NCBI GenBank assembly: GCA_900756575.1
Contig: CAAEKQ010000070.1
Location: forward strand, 1 to 5,778
Direction: 5' to 3'
DNA length: 5,778 nucleotides
From: an uncultured Oscillospiraceae bacterium
GTDB taxonomy: Bacteria; Bacillota; Clostridia; Oscillospirales; Oscillospiraceae
Shown here: positions 4,257 to 5,778 of the stretch, piece after piece
How the letters are laid out: every line of letters starts with the position of its first letter
Numbering within the stretch: position 1 is the first letter of the stretch
Position numbers and translations under genes: made by a program
Notes under the pieces: generated by a model
Told to the model about the DNA's origin: nothing
Seen by the model: the letters and a program-made list of their open reading frames with translations, nothing else
Database searches by the model: none

Positions 4257-5778
4257 TTAATTCGCTGCAATTCCGTCTGTCGATCCCACCAAAATAAGCG
4301 TTCTCTGTCCCGATGCCAGCGCCCGGGCCACAGGATTCCCCAGCTCCCGCTCCAGCATTCGCTTCAGCGTCCGAACCCCGTAGCCGTCCCGCTGCCACCG
4401 GGTCAGGAGATAGTCCGTCACGTTTCCCTCCAGGGTCACGCTGCATCCCGCCGCCCGGGACTGGGTCAGGAATTCCCCCAGCAGCTTTTCCGCAATGGCC
4501 CGGCGGCTTGCTTCGTCCAACGGGCAGAACGGAACGATGGCATCCAGCCGCCCCAAGAACTCCGGAGAGAAACAGCCCTCCAGCTCCCGCCGCAACGCGC
4601 TGTCCCGATTGTTCTCCGTCCGGCAGAAGCCCAAGGCCCCCTGCCTGCCCCGGATGGCCTCGGCTCCCAGATTGCAGGTCATCACGATCACCGTATTCCG
4701 GAAGTCCACCCGCTCCCCCTCGGCGTCGGAGAGCTGCCCCTCGTCCATGATTTGCAGCAGCAGCCCCCGCACGTCGCTGTGGGCCTTCTCCACCTCGTCA
4801 AACAGCACCAGGGAATAGGGCCGACTGCGCACCTTCTCTGTAAGCATTCCGCCCTCCCCATAGCCTGCATAACCCGGCGGCGCACCGATCAACGTCGCGG
4901 TGCCGTTCTTTTCGCTGAGCTCCGTCATATCCAGGCGGATCAGCGCATCCGGGCTTCCATAGAGTTCCTGAGCCAATGCCCGGCAAAGCTCCGTTTTCCC
5001 AACCCCCGTTGGCCCGGCAAATAAAAAGCATCCCCGGGGCCGCCGATCCTCCCGAAGCCCAAGCCTGCTTCGCAGCAGCGTTTCCGACACGGTTCTGACG
5101 GCTTCCTCCTGTCCCAAAACCGTTCGGCTTAACCGATCCGACAATCCCATCAGGCTGTCATCGGCGGTTTCCAGCAGCTCCTCCACCGGGATTCCCGTTT
5201 CCCGTGCCACCACCTGGGCAATATGCCGCCGATCCACCACCATGCCCTTGCCCCGGAACTTCTGGGAGATCTCCTGGCCCAGCTGCCCCAGCTGATCCCG
5301 CAGCTGGGCGGCCTTTTCATATTGTCCCTGCTGGGCGGCATCATGCATATGCTGCTCCAGCTGCCGCCGTTTCCGCCGATCCGCACCCGTAACCCGCTGC
5401 TCCAGCCCCAGACGCACCATAGCCGCCGCCTCGTCCATCAAATCCACCGCCTTATCCGGCCAGCATTTTTGGGGCAGATACCGCCCGGACATGGTCACTG
5501 CCGCCGCAATGGCCCCGTCGGTATAGCGCACCTGATGGAACTTCTGAAACTCCCCCTGAAGCCCCCGGAGGATTTCCATGGTCTCCCCTTCCGTAGGCTC
5601 CGGCACCTCCACCTGAGAAAATCTCCGGCTCAGGGCCGCGTCCCGGAGGATATATTTCCGGTATTCCTTCCCGGTGGTAGCGCCGATCATCTGAATCTCG
5701 CCCCGGCCCAGGGCGGGCTTTAGGATGTTCGCCGCATCCACCGCCCCTTCCGCAGAACCGGCCCCCACCATGGTGTGC
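4257..5778 (-). CDS. clpC: ClpC-like AAA+ ATPase subunit, partial (N-terminus outside window)
   Basis: Hexameric AAA+ unfoldase that feeds proteins to the ClpP protease in the cytoplasm. The right edge cuts it inside the first ATPase domain; the frame stays open to the edge (…HTMVGAG, matching the ELHTxVGAG Walker B region), so Met at 5771 is internal. Numbering from that Met: end of domain 1 with IGATTGKEYRKYI (29-41) and arginine pair RRF (49-51); a short middle domain of about 57 residues with a UVR-like MHDAAQQGQYEKAAQLRDQL (142-161); second ATPase domain with Walker A GPTGVGKT (253-260), pore loop GYAGY (300-304), Walker B LVLFDE (321-326), sensor-1 Asn367, arginine finger Arg408 and sensor-2 Arg467. 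The short middle domain favours ClpC over ClpB, and ALGF (379-382) fits the ClpP-binding loop. The stretch EKNGTATLIGAPPG is diverged from the usual EKHSxSRLIGAPPG, so this may be a secondary paralogue. A terminator follows directly. Confidence 0.88.
   Translation of the reverse strand, partial: HTMVGAGSAEGAVDAANILKPALGRGEIQMIGATTGKEYRKYILRDAALSRRFSQVEVPEPTEGETMEILRGLQGEFQKFHQVRYTDGAIAAAVTMSGRYLPQKCWPDKAVDLMDEAAAMVRLGLEQRVTGADRRKRRQLEQHMHDAAQQGQYEKAAQLRDQLGQLGQEISQKFRGKGMVVDRRHIAQVVARETGIPVEELLETADDSLMGLSDRLSRTVLGQEEAVRTVSETLLRSRLGLREDRRPRGCFLFAGPTGVGKTELCRALAQELYGSPDALIRLDMTELSEKNGTATLIGAPPGYAGYGEGGMLTEKVRSRPYSLVLFDEVEKAHSDVRGLLLQIMDEGQLSDAEGERVDFRNTVIVMTCNLGAEAIRGRQGALGFCRTENNRDSALRRELEGCFSPEFLGRLDAIVPFCPLDEASRRAIAEKLLGEFLTQSRAAGCSVTLEGNVTDYLLTRWQRDGYGVRTLKRMLERELGNPVARALASGQRTLILVGSTDGIAAN

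Noticed and set aside
4164..5024. Plus-strand open frame of 286 codons opposite the clpC-like gene
   Set aside because: It is antisense to conserved ATPase motifs; the long frame reflects high GC and codon bias. The peptide is low-complexity, rich in Pro, Arg and Gln.
1..5778. CRISPR array, insertion sequence, tRNA or prophage element
   Set aside because: No regularly spaced repeats, terminal inverted repeats with a transposase, cloverleaf or phage gene were seen on either strand.

Overview
The window carries six protein-coding regions, all on the minus strand, two of them cut by the window edges. It suggests a Gram-positive of the Clostridia, perhaps an Oscillospiraceae-like gut anaerobe of medium to high GC. 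The reasons are the mraZ-rsmH start of a division and cell-wall cluster, a ClpC-type chaperone with a UVR-like middle domain, an LplB/LplC-type permease pair typical of Firmicutes, strong GGAGG ribosome binding sites and hairpin/T-run terminators. The taxonomic placement is an inference from gene families and style; no marker gene fixes it.

Layout in the direction of transcription (right to left). (1) 5778-4257: the C-terminal two thirds of a ClpC-like AAA+ unfoldase, ended by a hairpin terminator at 4202-4244. (2) 4201-3590: about 610 bases without a convincing gene. They hold an AT-rich upstream region with repeated GGGAAAT elements, a strong extended -10 promoter (3935-3962), and a GC-rich, hairpin-rich leader of about 340 nt. 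(3) 3589-1761: lplB-like then lplC-like permease genes, 17 nt apart, closed by a very strong terminator (1692-1728). No solute-binding protein or ATPase gene lies next to them. (4) 1627-1: promoter region with MraZ-type TGGGG boxes, then mraZ, rsmH and the start of a small membrane protein that is probably FtsL or the next divisome component.

Three separate transcription units are therefore visible: protein quality control (clpC), carbohydrate or glycan-oligomer uptake (lplBC), and the start of the division/peptidoglycan cluster (mraZ-rsmH-). The permease pair needs a binding protein and an ATPase encoded elsewhere; a shared MsmX-type ATPase is the usual solution in this family.

The protein-coding content is ordinary. 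The part that is least explained is the long structured leader and the repeats upstream of the permease promoter. I see no CRISPR array, mobile element, tRNA, rRNA or defence system.
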